Source: Holacanthus passer (taxonomy: Eukaryota; Chordata; Actinopteri; Pomacanthidae). Taken from it: 64,000 bases of DNA. Shown piece after piece: positions 48,592 through 59,770 of this stretch. The notes beneath the pieces are model-generated. The model made no database searches. It had not been told where the DNA came from and saw nothing but the letters and a program-made list of their open reading frames with translations. Position 1 is the first letter of the stretch; the number at the start of each line of letters is the position of its first letter. The translations under genes were made by a program, and so were the position numbers. Location: positions 3,286,001 through 3,350,000 of the forward strand of contig JAFREQ010000030.1 of NCBI GenBank assembly GCA_025331565.1. The letters are read 5' to 3'.

Positions 48592-49748
48592 CTCAGGTGA
48601 GTCTGTCTCGCCTGCTCATGCACTTTCTCCCTCTCTGGAGTTCAGGTACAACAACACATTTCCAAAACTGACATTTAATTCAAGCAAACAAATCACCGTG
48701 GAGATCCCCCATCAATCCATGAGCAGAAATGCATTTATGGTCACACACACACACAGACACACACGTAGTGCATGCACATAGTCATAGTAATATTACAGAA
48801 CATCTCTCTCAGAGCCCATCCAGACTGTCAGGGGAATATGCTTATTTGTGATTTTATTGGAGAAAACGGTGTCCTCCATTTCCATTATTGGCACAATCTC
48901 ACAGCCCCCTGGGGTTGCAGGGATAGATGTACCTGTGAACGTGTTTGCATGTGTGTGTGTGCAGAGGCCGGGTACTTGTGTCTGTGTTGTAGTTAGGTAG
49001 ATATAGGTAATTCCTGCCTCTCTGCTGGATTTATGGAGACTGATTTGCCTGACAAATCGACACGGCTGAATATTACTGTAGTCATTCAGATGTTCTTCAT
49101 GTAGCCGAGCATTAAGCAAGCATTTCTGTGTTTGTATGTACGTGTGTGTCTGTTGGTTTGTGTGTAATGTGGGGGTGGGCACTGGATAAAGAGAGAGAGA
49201 GCGAGTCAACACTCCAAAAAATGGAAGTTTTCTGACAAACTAAGCCGACTTAAAATGCTTACCAGGGGCCATATTGAATAAAGATGATGGGTTTAGCTAG
49301 GTGGGGGGTGGAGGGGTGGGGGGGCTGAACTGGAGGCTGTGTGGGGAAAGGGTTACGCTAGGGACAAGGAGAGAAGTGGGGTGTATACAAATCTCTGCGC
49401 TGCAGGCATTCTCGAAGACAGTTAAGAAATAGAAGAGAATGTATTTACTCGCCCATTAGAAACACAGATGAAGCTTCATGTAAAAGTTTGTCCAGATTGA
49501 ATAAGACGTCTCCGAGATCATCTCAGGTGTGTTACTAATTCCAATTCTGAACATTAATCTAAGTCTGATTTTAATTCGCCTGCTTATTCTTTTATCCGTC
49601 TTCATTATTAGCACAGAAAATACAGTAGAGAAAGAAGCACAGAGAGAGATGGGAGAAAGAGAGGGAGAGAAAGTTGAGGCCTCAGTAGGCAGCGCTGACA
49701 CTAATGATTTCTGACCTCTACCGGACAAACAGCCAGATTTTCAATCCC
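48590..49748. other. Non-coding stretch, candidate regulatory part near 49.5 kb
   Basis: Short CA/TG patches lie at 48,740-48,765 and 48,948-48,962. 49,480-49,620 is high-complexity and TAAT-rich. No gene recognised. A G-rich motif inside is listed separately. Confidence 0.45.
49303..49324 (+). other. G-quadruplex motif
   Basis: G6, TGGA, G4, T, G7 within 22 bases, with loops of four bases or fewer. Confidence 0.75.
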
Positions 49749-50190
49749 CTGTGTTCCTCTCCTCTATCTCTTCTCCTCCCATTGTCTCGGGGGTATTGCT
49801 TTGCACCATTATTTGGGTGGAATTAGCTTTTACCACCATCTTCCTCCATTTGCCTCCCCTCACCTCTCCCCTGTTATCTGTTCCTTACTTCTTATTTTTT
49901 TGGTCTCTCCTCCTCTTCTCTGTCCTCTTGTTTTCTCATTTCCTTTCTTCTTTGTTCCCTCCCTTCCTTTCTTTCCTCACCTCTCTTCCCCTCCTCTACT
50001 CTCATATCTTATTTTCTCTTCTCCTTCCACTTTTCTCCCCTTATCTTCTTATTCTCTCCATCCCTCTTCACCCTCCACTCTCATATCTTGCTCCTCTCCT
50101 CTCTTGTTTTCTCCTCTCCTCATATACCTTGGTCCTGTCTCAGCGCCCCCTCCCTCCCTTCTCTCCTCTTTCCCCTCCATTTAGCCCCCC
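49749..50190. repeat. Long pyrimidine tract, about 440 bases
   Basis: Almost continuous C/T words (CTCTCC, TTTCCT, CCCTCC) with few purines, not organised as a tandem repeat. Several overlapping frames with Ser/Leu/Pro/Phe-rich composition arise from the tract and are not genes. Such purine-pyrimidine asymmetry can form triplex DNA. Confidence 0.85.
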
Positions 50191-50415
50191 AGGCTTCGGA
50201 TGCTAAGGGAGACGGCAGACCGCAGCTCCGTCCATCTCTATCGTTGCCTCTCTCTCTCCAGACGCTGCATCCCCCCACCCTTGCTCCTTCCCCACCCCTT
50301 CCCTCTTCCTTCCCCATCCTACCCCTGTCCACAGGGTGTCAGCCGCCAGCGGTTCCTCCCGTCCGTCCTGCTGACCACCAGGCCATGCTGCGGCACAGAC
50401 ACTGATCTGATGTGA
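50191..50415 (+). other. GC-rich segment after a polypyrimidine tract, possible exon
   Basis: The pyrimidine tract ends in acceptor-like TTTAGCCCCCCAG (about 50,194), CTCTCTCTCCAG (about 50,261) and CCTGTCCACAG (about 50,334). The 80 bases after the last one are GC-rich and balanced, unlike the tract, and can be read as GVSRQRFLPSVLLTTRPCC to a stop at 50,413-50,415. I recognise no protein. No donor site is convincing. Confidence 0.2.
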
Positions 50416-51127
50416 CAGCTCTCTCATTATTTAGAGTCAGAACCGCTCTGTGTGTTTGCCTGTGTGTGTGTGTATGTGCCCATCAGACTGCCTGTGTGTA
50501 CCTCTGCCCTTCTTTTCCAAGGGCCAATGAGAGAAGAGAAGAGGGCTAATGAAGTGAACATTTGATTGGGAGCCAGAGAACCATATCAGTGTTAAAGGGA
50601 AGGGAAGAGAAGGAGACATTGATGGTCTCGTTTGAGCAGGAAAGTCTTTTCTTTATTGAAGCAAATTGGAGTCAAGAAAGGGGAAACAAGAGGAAAAACA
50701 CCTTAAATTATTTGCAGTCTGCTTTTTCTGTACTGCTTTCTTTCTCTTTCTGGTTAAGCCTCAAACCAACCGCTTTGCTTATCTGGTGGCTTCTTTGCCA
50801 GGTGAAACACACAATGTGCATCTCAACTACAAGTTGCAAAGCGGCTAAATGGTCCGCAGGAGACTAATCCATCAACTACCGCCTCTATGCAGCAGCCTAT
50901 AGCAACACCGATCGTTCGAACAAACACTCGTATTCAGCAACAGTTGCAAATTTGGGAGGTTGCCGAAACGGAGATTTAAGCTCACCTTGTCTCAATTGTC
51001 ATGGATAGCCAACCATGACGGGAGCACAAGTGTCCACTTTTCAAAGCACAAGCTAAGTGGGCACTTAATCAAGTGCAGAGAGGCTGAGTTAGTTTGAGAT
51101 TGGACCTCCACCTCTCTATCTCTCTAT

Positions 51128-51129
<2 letters not shown>
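50416..51129. other. Non-coding stretch, nothing recognised
   Basis: A short TG patch at 50,446-50,475. Overlapping frames of 60-100 codons without domains. Confidence 0.5.

Positions 51130-51158
<29 letters not shown>
51130..51158. repeat. (CA)14 microsatellite
   Basis: CA run preceded by CTCTAT units and followed by CTGT units. Confidence 0.95.
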
Positions 51159-51160
<2 letters not shown>

Positions 51161-51320
51161 CTTCTGTCTGTCTCTGTCTGTCCGTCCTTTTTTCTTCGCC
51201 TTCTCTCAGATATTCTCACTCACAACTCAAACAAAGAACACTTGACTTTTGGCTTCTATTTGGCCGCCAACCACCAAGTCCAATATAACCTAATAAATAT
51301 CGGCCACATGCACAAACACG

Positions 51321-51322
<2 letters not shown>

Positions 51323-51351
<29 letters not shown>

Positions 51352-51352
51352 G
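51323..51352. repeat. (CA)15 microsatellite
   Basis: Pure CA run. Confidence 0.95.
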
Positions 51353-53513
51353 CCCGCACTTATATGGAGGTAGAAGCACTGGCTCCATTTACCTTAGCAG
51401 TGTAGCTCTCGGATGCCTGGGGCCAAAAAGCTAAATTGAAGTGACCCTGAGTCAGCTTAAGCAAACCTAAGAGAAGAGGGAAAAAAAGTGGAGTGGAGAG
51501 GAAGAAATGAAAGACAGAATCAAATAGCTGAGGCCAACATGTAGCTGCCAGATACAGAATGTCAACAGGGTGCTGGGATGGGTCGGCCATGTGTGGGTCG
51601 AAGCTTTTCCTGGATTTCCCATAAACTTGCAGGGTTTAGGAATGATGGTTGCATATATGCATACGGCTGATGAGCTCCGCCATGTGGAATCCAGGCTCTC
51701 ACATACACTTTCTCTCTCTCTCTCTCTCACACACACACTCACACGCACACATACACACTTAGGCCTGTCTATCCCTGCGGATATAAGAGACACTATATCC
51801 ACCTGTGGCCTGTGGATGTAATGAGGTTGGAGAGAGCACAAGCTTCTCCTAGGGCTCTAATACCTGTGTCTATCTTTGTTGGTGTGTGTGCGTGTGTTGG
51901 CTCGAATCCTGTGTTCCGTTGTGTGAGTGCGCATGTGTGTGTGTGTGTGTCCGTGTGGGTGCGTAACCCTCTCCGGGCTGTAATACACGGTGGACTATTT
52001 CAGACCATGCCCCTGTATCGGTCACCATTCATATTGGCTGCTGGCTGCCTGAGGGCTGCTGGGGCCCTTTGACAGATATTAAAGGAAGGAAGTCCGCCAG
52101 CAGCAAATCTGTATGAGGAAACACAATTGGAGCCATGACTTTATTGTCTTAAAGGTGCAGTTCAACCAAAAGTAAAGTCGAGAGGCAGGTAGAAACATGA
52201 TTAAATGCGAAGAAAACAGTGGAAGAAAGCATGGCTTTATTGCAGATTTATTGTCTGTTTGTTCAAAATCAAGTCAGAGAGAGTCGGTGACGCGAGAAAA
52301 ACCGACAAACACGACCATCATTTATTGTTATACAGGTCCATGAGAGCTAAAATGAAGGTAGAGAGGCGGGCTGCGAGCGGGGCAGGCTGCAGATGCAAAG
52401 AAAGATTGATGGGAAGAAGTCAAATGAAAAGAAGGAGGAAGGCATTGCTTTACAGTGGGTTGTTCGACGCTCTAAATCAAAGCACAATGAAGGAGGGAAA
52501 CACTGTCCTTCTGTATCGAAGAATCACAGTGGAAAGAGCGACCTTTTCTGACCACGCGAAGTTGGACGAGAGCGAGATGAGAAATTTTCCTATCACATCC
52601 CTCATCTCTTCAGAGGAATAAACCATGACGAACCCATGTTTTCAATATCAAACACCCCTCCTCCTCTGCAGGCTTGAAAGGTGGCTCTGAAATGCTTGCA
52701 GTCGGCTTGAAGTCTCAAGTCAAGTTGAAAAAAATTCATAATCACAAGGCACAAGACTTAAATCAAATGCGACTCATATGGAGCATAATCCACTTCTTTG
52801 TTGTCTAGTCATTCATTGGGTTTGTTCTGAAGTCATTTACTTGGGAGATGTAAAGCGTTTCATTTATTGCACAGTTAGCTGTTTACATCTGTAAAGGGTG
52901 TGGGGTTTATCCTACCTGAGTCCAAACTGTTTCTTTCCTGTTATTCTATCTTCAAAAGTATTCTCATCTTCCCACAGGTGCCCCTCTAAAACGTTAGCCC
53001 AGGGCAAAACCATCATTCACATCCAGTATTTTTACTGACCACCGCCACTGCCTGTGTGGTGGATGTGATGCACAAGAAAGAAAAAACACAAAAGAACATT
53101 CAAACATTGGATTCGCCTCACTAATATGTAATTCCTGACAAAATAAACAAGAGCACGTTTTTACTTTTCCTCGAAGGTCAGCATCAGAACAACTATGTGA
53201 ATGAATCCCACATTTTTTTTATCACAAGGCTGCGTAAGCACGCAGACATGGTGAGCAGAATGTATAGGATAGAATGTAAGGCCATTGTGTCTTTTGTGCA
53301 TTTATCGCTGCGATTTTACACATGTGCTGTTAACAGTCCTCTCAAGAAAATCCTTTGTGCTTCTGTTGGTGAACGTCATTCTCGGTGGTCCGGTTTGAAC
53401 ATTTGCGCAGCAGCGGCTGACGTTAGAAGGTGAAGTAATCCTCCTCTTGTCTGGATGTCTGCGAGGGTTTTGCCGCAGAGCGTTTTGTCAAACCCCTCTA
53501 CCTGACGTCGGTT
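51353..53513. other. Non-coding stretch with one unexplained 138-codon frame
   Basis: CT/CA-rich 51,708-51,760 and TG-rich 51,885-51,952 explain the frames near them. The frame at 52,205-52,621 (138 codons) does not rely on simple repeats. It is rich in Arg and Lys, with LLYR or LLYS words recurring at about 25-40-residue intervals, but matches no domain known to me and has no start or splice context of note. Confidence 0.4.
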
Positions 53514-53549
53514 CAACCTGCCAAAGAGTGTTTGCAGTTTGGCAGGTTG
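53514..53549. other. Perfect 12-base inverted repeat (hairpin)
   Basis: CAACCTGCCAAA (53,514-53,525) and TTTGGCAGGTTG (53,538-53,549) are exact complements around a 12-base loop. No T run follows, so it is not a Pol III-type terminator. It contains back-to-back TTTGGCA-type nuclear factor I half-sites. Confidence 0.85.
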
Positions 53550-56439
53550 CCACATTGGTTATGCCCAGTGTAATTTTCCCTGTGGGTTAGAATATGAAGA
53601 GCTCAAATGTGGATGTCATGTCATTAATTCAAGTGGTAAAGCTTTCCTGCTCGGGATCCATTCTTATTAAATTTAAATTTGAAAACTCTGCCTCAGCTTT
53701 GTTATGGTGATGGTGACTCATTAAGGTCATCTTTATATGTCTGTGGCTTTTCATGTCTTGTGAATGGTTTTCACATTTGTATCAATGGTTATGACCTGAT
53801 GAATCGAAGGAGCTTATCGCTGCGATTTATTCTCTTTTACACAAACACACTTGTGTGGGACATACACTTGATCACACTATGCTGTACACGCATCTGGCTC
53901 CTCTCAGAATCAGTCGACCAGCCCACCAGGAGAAATCAGTGCCTGCCCCCCCACTAGCCAGTAAGTATATTGATCCCATTCTCCCATGAGAGAAAGTGAA
54001 ACTGGGTCTTTATGCACCTACTTGAATAAAAATTTGACCCGTTTCTGACCCACCACACACACTTGACTCGTCAGTAGTATCTTGTATTCTCGTATCCCTG
54101 GTGTACAACCTATCAACATGAACCCAGAGGCAGCGGAGGCAGCACTTTGAATAAACTCAATCGATAGGAGTCTTCAGGTCAAAATGACCCACAGCATCAA
54201 TTTGATTTACAAAATCAGCACCGACATCACACACACACACACACATCACATCACGGGGTCCGAAGTATGAGTTCGAGAACATAGTTGTCGATGAGGAAAA
54301 ATCGATACGTTTCATGGCTTGAGCTGCTTTTGCTTCAAGATGTGTCAAACTGGCTCACAACATTATAGAGTTAATGTTTTTTTAGTGTATTTGATGCAGT
54401 GACACTTGAGGCAATGTTTACAGACGTACGCAGATCTTCCTGTTGTCTCAGTCTACCCGGCGGACCAGCAACACTGACCTTGTCAAAAATTAGCTGGCAG
54501 TTAAATCAACACCACCTTGACAGGGCCGCACAGACTTTCACAAAGGCCGTATTACGTTTTCTGGTGGTAAATTTTGCATCAAGATTTGACGGCATTTGAC
54601 AGGTAAAACACAAAAGCTGAAGTATGAAGGAGGGTTAGAGAAAATCTTTTGAACACATTAAATTCTTCTCTCATATGCTGCAAATCCTCTACAAAGGAAG
54701 CCTGAACAAATTTCCAGAGAATTGCTTGAAAAAAAGAAAAAAAAAAACATGACATGACACAAGCAAATTACTTCAGTTTTTCACTCTAAGACAGTCGATG
54801 CAAATTAATTATTAACAGAAAGCTTTTGTTAGTTTTCCTAGTATGACTGTCTCTTTGTGTTTACTTCACGGTCATGATGTTTTTTGTTTTTAATTAACAA
54901 ACAGTTCACTTTTATAAGATTTTTTTTTTTTTTTTTGAGAAGCGATTCCTGTTGCAAAAATACTGTTAACAGGAGACCTTTTGCACATTACAGGACAGGG
55001 GTGGATAAAATAACAGAAACAAATTATGTTGAATTGTGTTATTGTGTCTGTATAGAAGGTGTGTAACGATCAAACACAGGAGTGTGAGCAGCGCCTTTAA
55101 AAGGCAGTGCAATGGTTTTAAGACCAACACCAGAGAATTAATCTAAATCTACAACTCAATTTAGGCTAAGGAGTCTAATTCAACCTTCTGCTGGTGTCTG
55201 TCACCCATTCTAATCAGGTTATCTGAAAAACTGTACACACACTGGCGGGGGCACAGAAAAACACACACACGTGGAATGCAGGGAAACAGGATGAAAGATG
55301 TACAGACACACAGAGAGAAGTCATATACTGTACGCAGAAAAACACACACAAACCGTTTGGGTGATAAACGGTGAGACTGTGAAAATTACCAGTGAGATCC
55401 ATCCCGAGCCCAGCAGCCAACACTGGAGATCAATAATAATTTATTGGTAACTTTCTTTCTTTTTTTTAATCCTGTGCTCTGGAGTCTGCAGAGAGAGAGA
55501 GGAGAGGATGAGGAAAGTGTGTGTGTGTGTGTGTGGCCTTGGAAGTTGATTAAAAACAGGTGCAGTGACAATCGCATCAAAGTGATGGAAGCCTTGTGTG
55601 CATGTGTGACTTATACCGTGTGTGCGTGCATATATGTGTGTGTGCGTGTGTGAGAAGCGGGTGCGTCAATGGCTATTGATTGTTGATCAAAATTCTCTCT
55701 GTGCAGTCCAGGCCTCTCCATCACAACAATTCACCAGAGTCTGCATTGACTTATGGGTTGCAAACTTCTGTCAGCACTAACATGCTCTAAATACCAGAAC
55801 AGAGAGAACTGATAGATGGATATTGGGAGAGATGGAGAAAGAGGACGGAGAAGGAAAAAAAAAAAGGAAATCCATTCTATAGAAGTTCATTTCAATCTCC
55901 AGCCGATTCCAACAGTAACACAGCATGAGAGCTGTAATGTTGCTCAGTCATTGTGAGAGACCCATGGTTTGTTTTGCTGCCGCTGCTGCTGCCAGCCCTC
56001 AGCCCCTGCCTTTGCCTTGCATTCTAGCGCCCTCCATTGACCGTTTGTGGTACTGCAGGGATGAAACAGCAGAATTTCCAGCCGCCCCATTGACAGTGGT
56101 TCATTTTTTTCTGCGACGAATCAAACCACGAATGTAGCGAGGCGTCTCCATGGTGTTGCTAAGGAAACGCAAAGGCATTGTTAGACACATTATCAGACGA
56201 GCAGAACCCCTGAGGCGGTTCACAGGCATTATGGCAGTTTGTTACTGGGACTATGGGGAAGAGAAGAAGAAGAGGAGGGAAGGGAGGGAGGCGAAAAAGA
56301 GGTGCAACGTCAGACACCATGACTGACTACAACAAATGAAGAAGACAGACAGCAAAGACAAATAGTTAATAAAGACTGACAAGTGAGTCACTGATAGGCG
56401 GGCAGGCTGCGAGGAAGACGGCTGGACAGAGCGTTAGAC
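53550..56439. other. Non-coding stretch, candidate regulatory segment at 54.40-54.61 kb
   Basis: 54,400-54,605 is repeat-free, balanced in composition and carries words such as AAAAATTAGCTGGCAG, GTTAAATCAACACC and GGGCCGCACAG. It ends with TTTGACAG then GTAAAAC. It resembles conserved non-coding DNA, and the 66-codon frame there has no domain. Elsewhere are T run 54,920-54,936, TG patches at 55,518-55,535 and 55,615-55,655, and CA patch 54,229-54,244. Confidence 0.4.
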
Positions 56440-56610
56440 AGATATTAAGATGGAAAAGATAAAAAATGAGACAGAAAATTCAAACAGCCAGATGGAAGAT
56501 AGACGTCCAATAGGCAGACGAACAAACAGAGGAAGACAGGCAGATGAACAGACAGGCTGACAAACAGATAGACGGACAGGCAAGCTGACAAATAGGCAGA
56601 CTAAGAGGAC
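56440..56610. repeat. Degenerate GACA/CAGA-type tetranucleotide array
   Basis: Successive imperfect units of the form GACAGGCAGA, GACAAACAGA, TAGACGGACA fill about 170 bases. On the minus strand they give a Val-Cys-Leu-Pro series that mimics a protein. Related GACA/GATA arrays are known from many vertebrates. Confidence 0.7.
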
Positions 56611-57344
56611 AAAATGAATCCATAACCCATAAAGCATTCTTCTACGGTCAACATACATGCAATCCTCTGGCCACCTGGTTGGATTACACTGTGTACTGGC
56701 TGTCAGGAAAGCACACACAGATACACACACACACACACACACAGCGCTTTCTGTTTCATCAAGCTACACTGTCACCAGTCACGAGTTGTCTTCCAGGCTT
56801 CTCATGCACAGACCAAACTTTGCATTGTGTGCATGCATTTTCTCGAGTGTGTGTGTGTGTGTGTACAGTATGTGTGTGATGAATACAGTATTTAGCGCTG
56901 TGTGATTGGAGGAATATATAACAAAAGGTCAAGCTGTCAGAAAAACAGCCAAGTTCATTGAGCCAACCGGCGCTACAGAATACCCAAAATCCTCTGCTGC
57001 CATCATACAGTCTTGCGCGTGTGTGTGCAGACACCTACAGCTTTTAATGGCTGTTTACTATAGCAGGTGAAGTGTGTACACTTTAATATGTGTGCAAGGC
57101 AAAGAAAAGGGCACACACACTCTCTCCGTTTCCCACACGCGCACACACACAGCGGCTGGCTGCGTCTCCGCATGATTCATTCACCGTCCGTTTCTTTGCC
57201 GTGTGTTTACTCTAACTGTGAGCAAATCGATTAACATGCTCCACATGTAAACGAACGGATAGTGAGGGAGAGAGGAGATGAAAGCGGAGAGGAGCCGTTA
57301 ACACAGCAACTCCTGATAAATGCATAGACCCCTCATTATTCTCT
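56611..57344. other. Non-coding stretch with short CA and TG microsatellites
   Basis: CA run 56,722-56,742 and TG run 56,849-56,864. CACACGCGCAC words lie near 57,110-57,155. No gene recognised. Confidence 0.6.
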
Positions 57345-57725
57345 AAATGAAAACGGATGATTCCTTGTGTTCCCTCCCATCCACTTCCCTCACTTTCCCT
57401 CCTTTTATCTGCCCTCGCTGTCTCCCTGACCTGATAAAAGTTTCAGCCCCTCTCCCTCTCTCCATACTTCTTTTCATTTTCTCTCCTCCCTCCATTCTTC
57501 TGCATTTTTTTCCCACTCTTCTCCGCTCGGCCTCGTTTCTCTCCTCCTGCCCTCTCTCTTCCTTCTTCCCACCACTCTTTTTTCCCTTTTCTCCTCTCCT
57601 TTCTCCCCATTCCTTCTCTTGTCTCCCTCCTTCTTCTCCCCCCTTTCCTTTCTCCCGCCATCCACATCCGCCTTCCTCCTCCCTCCCTCCCTCTCAGCTT
57701 CCCCTCCCCTCCTCCTCCCCTCCAT
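57345..57725. repeat. Long pyrimidine tract, about 380 bases
   Basis: C/T-dominated sequence of the same kind as 49,749-50,190. It gives Pro/Ser/Leu frames on the plus strand and Arg/Glu/Gly frames on the minus strand that are not genes. A second, shorter tract lies at 57,835-57,905. Confidence 0.85.
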
Positions 57726-59486
57726 GTCACAGGGTATCATGGTTAATTAGCCAGTAGTGGATTTGGACTCTCATTAGTGTTTCAACACAGGAGCGAGGGA
57801 TGCCTTCGTTCTTATTCTGCCTGTGTACTCCTCTTCACCCCTCCACCTCCACTTTTCCTCCTCCTCCATCCTCTCCTTCTCCCTCCCTCCTTCCTCCCGC
57901 CTCTCTGAAGACAGGATAAGCCGGCCCTCGATTGGTTGTCCTGAACTTTAACTTGTTCCCTTTTTGCTTTGATGAAAAGTTAGGCTTTTTTTTCCTACCG
58001 AGGAAGGAGGGACGTGTGCCAGTTTGCGCCTGTGCTTGATAAACTGCCAGAAACTACAAAAAAAAAAAAAAAGAATAGTGTCACTTTGAAGTGGGACCTA
58101 CATTGTCATCGTACGGCCCTTTATGCATTTTATTAGCATGTGGTGTCATAAATAAATTGTCCTTGTTCGGCATTCTTAATGTATGGGCTTAATTTCAAAG
58201 AAAATTCAGTGGCAAGTTTCACTTTCAAAGAAGGTTATTTTAAATGCCGGCCATGTGCAGTATGCAAAAAAAAAAAAAAAAGAAGAGCTATTCTGAGGCA
58301 GCAGGTAACGCACCATTTAAACTCTCCTCTTTGTGTTGTTTTGGATGTATTTGTGCTCCATTCTCCACCATTTTGTCTCCAGGTTGTATTTTGTGCTGCT
58401 GAGCTTGTAAATGGCCTCTCCCAGTGAGACTGCACCTGCATTAGTCAACCTGATAATTGTGATTAATTATAGTAACACTCACGAGGGTGCGCGCACGTAG
58501 GCGCACACACGCACACACTCAAACCCTCACACACTCAGGCAAGGATAAAGCAGCGAGTATAGCTCCGCGCTGCAAAGTAACTTTGTCAAGTGGCTCTTGG
58601 ACTCGAACATTTTGCCAGCATGTGCGCGCAGACATTCGAGAACACACAACATTTGGAGAGACTAAATGCATTCGATTTATTTCTATAATGCAAGTAATTC
58701 CTTTGTGTGCAGACAAAAGCTGGCATACTGTAATGCCTATTGTGTAGGAAGGGCATTGTTGTTCCCCAGCCACTGACTCATTTTATTCAGAAAACATGGT
58801 ATCATACCTATCCTGCTCCCTTCAAGGACTTTCATCTCAGCTATGCATTGTTTAACTTTTTTGCTGCACAGTGATATTTACAATCCCGCTGACATTATGT
58901 TATAAATGGCTATATACTGAGCCATTCTGCGGCGGAGAAATGTATGCATCTGTGTGACAGGTGAGTGTGAATTATAGGATCGATGGTGGAACACACACGC
59001 ACACACCACTCTCAGTTGGCTGCCTTGTCACCACTGAATCCAAGGGAACAAACAGAAAATGATTCAATTCATGCTGATGTTCATGATGTATTGTGTATAT
59101 CAAATTGCACATTTACAGTTTTATATTTGCAATAGAGGACACGATCACATGGGGAGTTTGTTTTCTTTGGTTCAAAGCATTGTGGGTAAGCTTTCTTTGT
59201 TGCATTTTTGTGTTCGGTTCACTCGGCCCAATTGCAGGTTCGCGAACAAGAGACATGGATTCAAGCACCTTGTTTGCTGTGCATTTTTTTGCAAATTGTT
59301 GTGCTGCTAGGGTGAAGATTTGAGCACCATCAGGGTCAAAAAAGAACATGAATCATGAATGACAGAAGTGTACTTTTTGCTATAATTTTCCTTCTCAGAA
59401 GATTAGCAGCATCAGTTCAGACATTGCCTTGCTCCTGAGTACGTATGCAAATAAGGACTCAAACACAGAAGTGAAACAAACATCAA
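57726..59486. other. Non-coding stretch, possible conserved segments
   Basis: 57,730-57,800 (GGTTAATTAGCCAG) and 58,085-58,200 are high-complexity and homeodomain-site-rich, enhancer-like by composition only. A runs of about 15 lie at 58,058 and 58,266. Frames are below 90 codons and unassigned. Confidence 0.45.
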
Positions 59487-59770
59487 AGGAGTAGTTTGAC
59501 ATCTTATGAGATACTTTCATTTGCTTTTTTGCATTTAGTTAGGTGAGAAGATAGACTCAACTGTCTCACCTATAGGGTAAATATGAAGCTAGCACCAGCA
59601 GCCAATTAGATGGATTAAACCAACAAGATACAACATTAATTAGTGAGCTTTAGAGGTGCTAGTATGTGGATTTTGTTACTTTTGGACAGGGCTAGGCCAC
59701 CTGTTTACGCCTGTTTCCTGTCTTTTTTGTGAAGAGCTGCTGATGCTGGCTTCATATTTACCATATGTGT
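59487..59770. mobile_element. Fold-back derivative of a common teleost repeat
   Basis: The left part follows the family wording that I remember (AAAGGAGTAGTTTGACAT, AGGTGAGAAGATAGA). At 59,576-59,602 GGTAAATATGAAGC leads to CACCAGCAGC. After this the sequence turns round: TTAATTAGTGAGCTTTAGAG, GTGGATTTTGTTACTTTTGG and CTGTTTCCTGTC are the family's later parts in reverse orientation. They end with GCTGCTGATGCTGGCTTC, TATTTACC (59,736-59,762), which complements the left block at 25 of 27 positions around a 133-base loop. No coding capacity. Confidence 0.75.

Noticed and set aside
52145..52180. Start of a further teleost repeat (CTTAAAGGTGCAGTTCA)
   Set aside because: Only the first few words fit what I remember. 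No body or opposite end could be traced.
56434..56742. Val-Cys-Leu-Pro periodic minus-strand frame that looks like a repeat protein
   Set aside because: The periodicity comes from the GACA/CAGA simple array.
57443..57740. Arg/Glu/Gly-rich minus-strand frames
   Set aside because: They are the complement of a pyrimidine tract, with no independent support.
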